Part shown: one piece after another, positions 62,821-64,000 of the stretch | Layout of the letters: each line of letters starts with the position of its first letter | How positions within the stretch are numbered: the first letter of the stretch is position 1 | NCBI GenBank assembly: GCA_019104865.1 | Contig: JAHRWZ010000051.1 | Coordinates: 28,721 to 92,720 of the forward strand | Direction: 5' to 3' | Source of the DNA: Castellaniella sp. | Lineage (GTDB): Bacteria > Pseudomonadota > Gammaproteobacteria > Burkholderiales > Burkholderiaceae_B | Length of the DNA: 64,000 bases | Made by a program: the position numbers and the translations under genes | The notes under the pieces: model-generated | What the model saw: only the letters and a program-made list of their open reading frames with translations | Told to the model about the DNA's origin: nothing | The model's database searches: none

Positions 62821-63846
62821 TCAGAACACCGGAATGATGTCCTGCATTTCCACGTCAGAGATCTCGTGACCGGTGATCCCCACCTCCGGGATCGCTGGGA
62901 ACGGGATGTCGTAACGATCCAGCACCCCCTTCAGGTTGATCATCGCATTGCGCCAGTTTTCGAGCTTCGCCTCGTAGGTGGGGATGCCGAACCCGGCATT
63001 GCGGGCGATTTCCTCGCCAGCACGCTGGTTGGCGATGAAGTCTTCCGGCAGATCCCAGAATTCCATGGGCGGCTCGAACAAAACAGCCGACAGGAACAGG
63101 TAGCCGGCGCGAATCTGCCGGGTGACCACGGACTTGTATTCATCGCTGAGGCCCGGGTAGTCGCGTTCCATCACGGCCATACAGATCGCCATGTGGCGGC
63201 CTTCATCGCGGCCGATGTTCTTGAAGGCTTCCTTGAAGACCGGCTCGCGCGTGTTCTCGTACATCTGCTTGAAGATGGTGGCGGCGGCGATCTCGCCCAT
63301 CAGGAAGGAGCTGAACAGCACCGCCAGATCATACTTGGGCACGGCGGTCTTGTAGCCGGTCCAGTAGCGCGCGCCGTTGAAATACAGCCACTTGGCGTTT
63401 TTCTGCAGACGGCGGCCGATGTCGGTCTTGGGTTCGTAGGTGATGGGATCAGGATGGCCGAGCAGCTTGGTGATCGCCAGGCCGCACATGATCTCGTGGT
63501 TCTGTTCATCGCTGGTAACGGAGAAGAAGCACTTGCGGACCGGGTCTTCTTCGTGGACCTCGTAGGTCTTGATCAGGGCCTCGGCGAACACCGGAGGCGC
63601 GGAGGCATCGAACACCGACAGCAGCGTCCACCAATAAGCGATGCACTCGCGCTCTTCCCAGGAATAGCTGTCGAGATCGAGGGTGTCCCAGGGCAGTTCT
63701 TCGGGCTTCCAGTACTCGCGCAGCGAAGCTTCCCAGACTTCCTGCAGTTTTTCTGTCTTGCGGTGCCAGGACAGGGGATAGATGTTGGGTTGTTCAATTT
63801 CCGGCGGAAATTCCATCTTGTCGGCAAAGCGTTCCTTGCTGGACAT
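62821..63846 (-). CDS. Ferritin-like diiron oxygenase/desaturase-type protein
   Basis: A 341-residue, helix-rich protein with a carboxylate-bridged diiron pattern: Glu in PPVFAEALIKTYEVHEEDP (about 88), ExxH in SDEQNHEIMCGL (about 114-117), and a second Glu/ExxH pair in IGRDEGRHMAICMAV (about 209-213), after FLMGEIAAATIF (about 178). The two ExxH motifs are on separate helices, as in acyl-ACP desaturases, ribonucleotide-reductase R2 and monooxygenase alpha subunits. It has no signal peptide or membrane helix. A dedicated reductase follows in the operon. It has no beta or gamma subunit, so a multi-subunit monooxygenase is unlikely. Substrate and family name are not known to me. Confidence 0.85.
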   Translation of the reverse strand: MSSKERFADKMEFPPEIEQPNIYPLSWHRKTEKLQEVWEASLREYWKPEELPWDTLDLDSYSWEERECIAYWWTLLSVFDASAPPVFAEALIKTYEVHEEDPVRKCFFSVTSDEQNHEIMCGLAITKLLGHPDPITYEPKTDIGRRLQKNAKWLYFNGARYWTGYKTAVPKYDLAVLFSSFLMGEIAAATIFKQMYENTREPVFKEAFKNIGRDEGRHMAICMAVMERDYPGLSDEYKSVVTRQIRAGYLFLSAVLFEPPMEFWDLPEDFIANQRAGEEIARNAGFGIPTYEAKLENWRNAMINLKGVLDRYDIPFPAIPEVGITGHEISDVEMQDIIPVF

Positions 63847-63932
63847 GTAAAGACTCCTTTGGGGTGATGTACGGGGGGGGCGGACGGATTTTGTGTCCTT
63901 TGGACCCGATTCAGTCGGGCACCACGCCATCA

Positions 63933-63958
63933 TGTTACTTTAACAGCCATAATGTCAA
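63933..63958 (-). promoter_or_regulatory. Possible promoter and operator of the diiron operon
   Basis: On the minus strand TTGACA (63958-63953) is followed by the palindrome TGTTA-AAG-TAACA (63945-63933) where a -10 would be (TAACAT at 15 bp spacing). A small CCCGA/TCGGG hairpin (63905-63919) and a run of eight C (minus strand, 63880-63873) lie in the leader before the start codon at 63846. Tentative. Confidence 0.4.
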
Positions 63959-64000
63959 ATTATTTGTATCGCTTAAGGCCTAGGGTTTTCCTGGATAATC

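Noticed and set aside
1..64000. Insertion sequence, prophage, CRISPR array, tRNA or rRNA gene
   Set aside because: No transposase, integrase, spaced direct repeats, cloverleaf with the T-loop consensus, or rRNA sequence was recognised anywhere in the window.

Overview
This window looks like chromosomal DNA of a GC-rich betaproteobacterium, most likely Burkholderiales/Alcaligenaceae (Bordetella, Achromobacter, Castellaniella and relatives). That placement is an inference. It rests on high-GC third codon positions, several Liv-type ABC transporters, TRAP and CaiB/BaiF genes, a phasin with a histone-like tail, and housekeeping genes such as acnA, queG, rmuC and arfB. No rRNA, tRNA, CRISPR array, transposase or phage gene was recognised.

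Layout. 1-1856: end of a TRAP transporter (DctQ end plus a long DctM). 1960-2250: frameshifted remnant of an aminoglycoside-phosphotransferase/ATPase family gene. 2284-8735 (minus): Liv-type ABC importer (binding protein, two permeases, two ATPases), a small AtzG-like protein and an amidase. 9136-16396 (plus): MaoC hydratase, MmgE/PrpD protein, acyl-CoA dehydrogenase, CaiB/BaiF CoA-transferase, GntR/UTRA regulator, CitE-like lyase and MFS carrier. These two divergent operons face each other across 400 bp holding two mirrored promoters. Each has a TTGACA-17-CATAAT core, and each -10 lies inside one copy of a perfect 29-bp repeat. 16583-30538: individual genes, including a SMUG1-type uracil-DNA glycosylase, TehB, glutathionyl-hydroquinone reductase, a Crp/Fnr - P1B ATPase - HMA-protein operon, a PhaF-like phasin, exporters, QueG, RluE, ArfB and a dienelactone hydrolase. 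30580-33923: a LysR regulator divergent from an SDR / NADP-binding protein / SDR set. 34104-53419: DHA2 exporter, OPT transporter, Xre-RES toxin-antitoxin pair, CorA, RmuC, a LysR gene, a divergent PanB, an aldo/keto reductase, an MFS gene, AcnA, an FmdE-like protein, a diguanylate cyclase, an NCS2 permease and a PAP2 phosphatase.

53437-63846 (all minus) is the least familiar block. It holds, in transcription order, a ferritin-like diiron protein, its likely [2Fe-2S]/flavin reductase and a PaaX-type repressor. After a 405-bp gap come Liv-type LivH, LivM, LivG and a LivF ATPase that carries an N-terminal hemerythrin domain. The block ends with an MBL-fold protein with a degenerate metal motif, an FAD aromatic-ring monooxygenase and a DUF2783 protein. 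It reads as an oxygen-dependent catabolic locus for an unknown, probably aromatic, compound.

How the genes may work together. In the 2284-16396 regulon an imported amide could be hydrolysed, activated by CoA transfer, dehydrogenated, hydrated and cleaved, with the GntR protein controlling both operons. In the 53437-63846 locus the importer would supply a substrate oxidised by the diiron and flavin oxygenases, with PaaX sensing a CoA ester. Substrates in both cases are inference.
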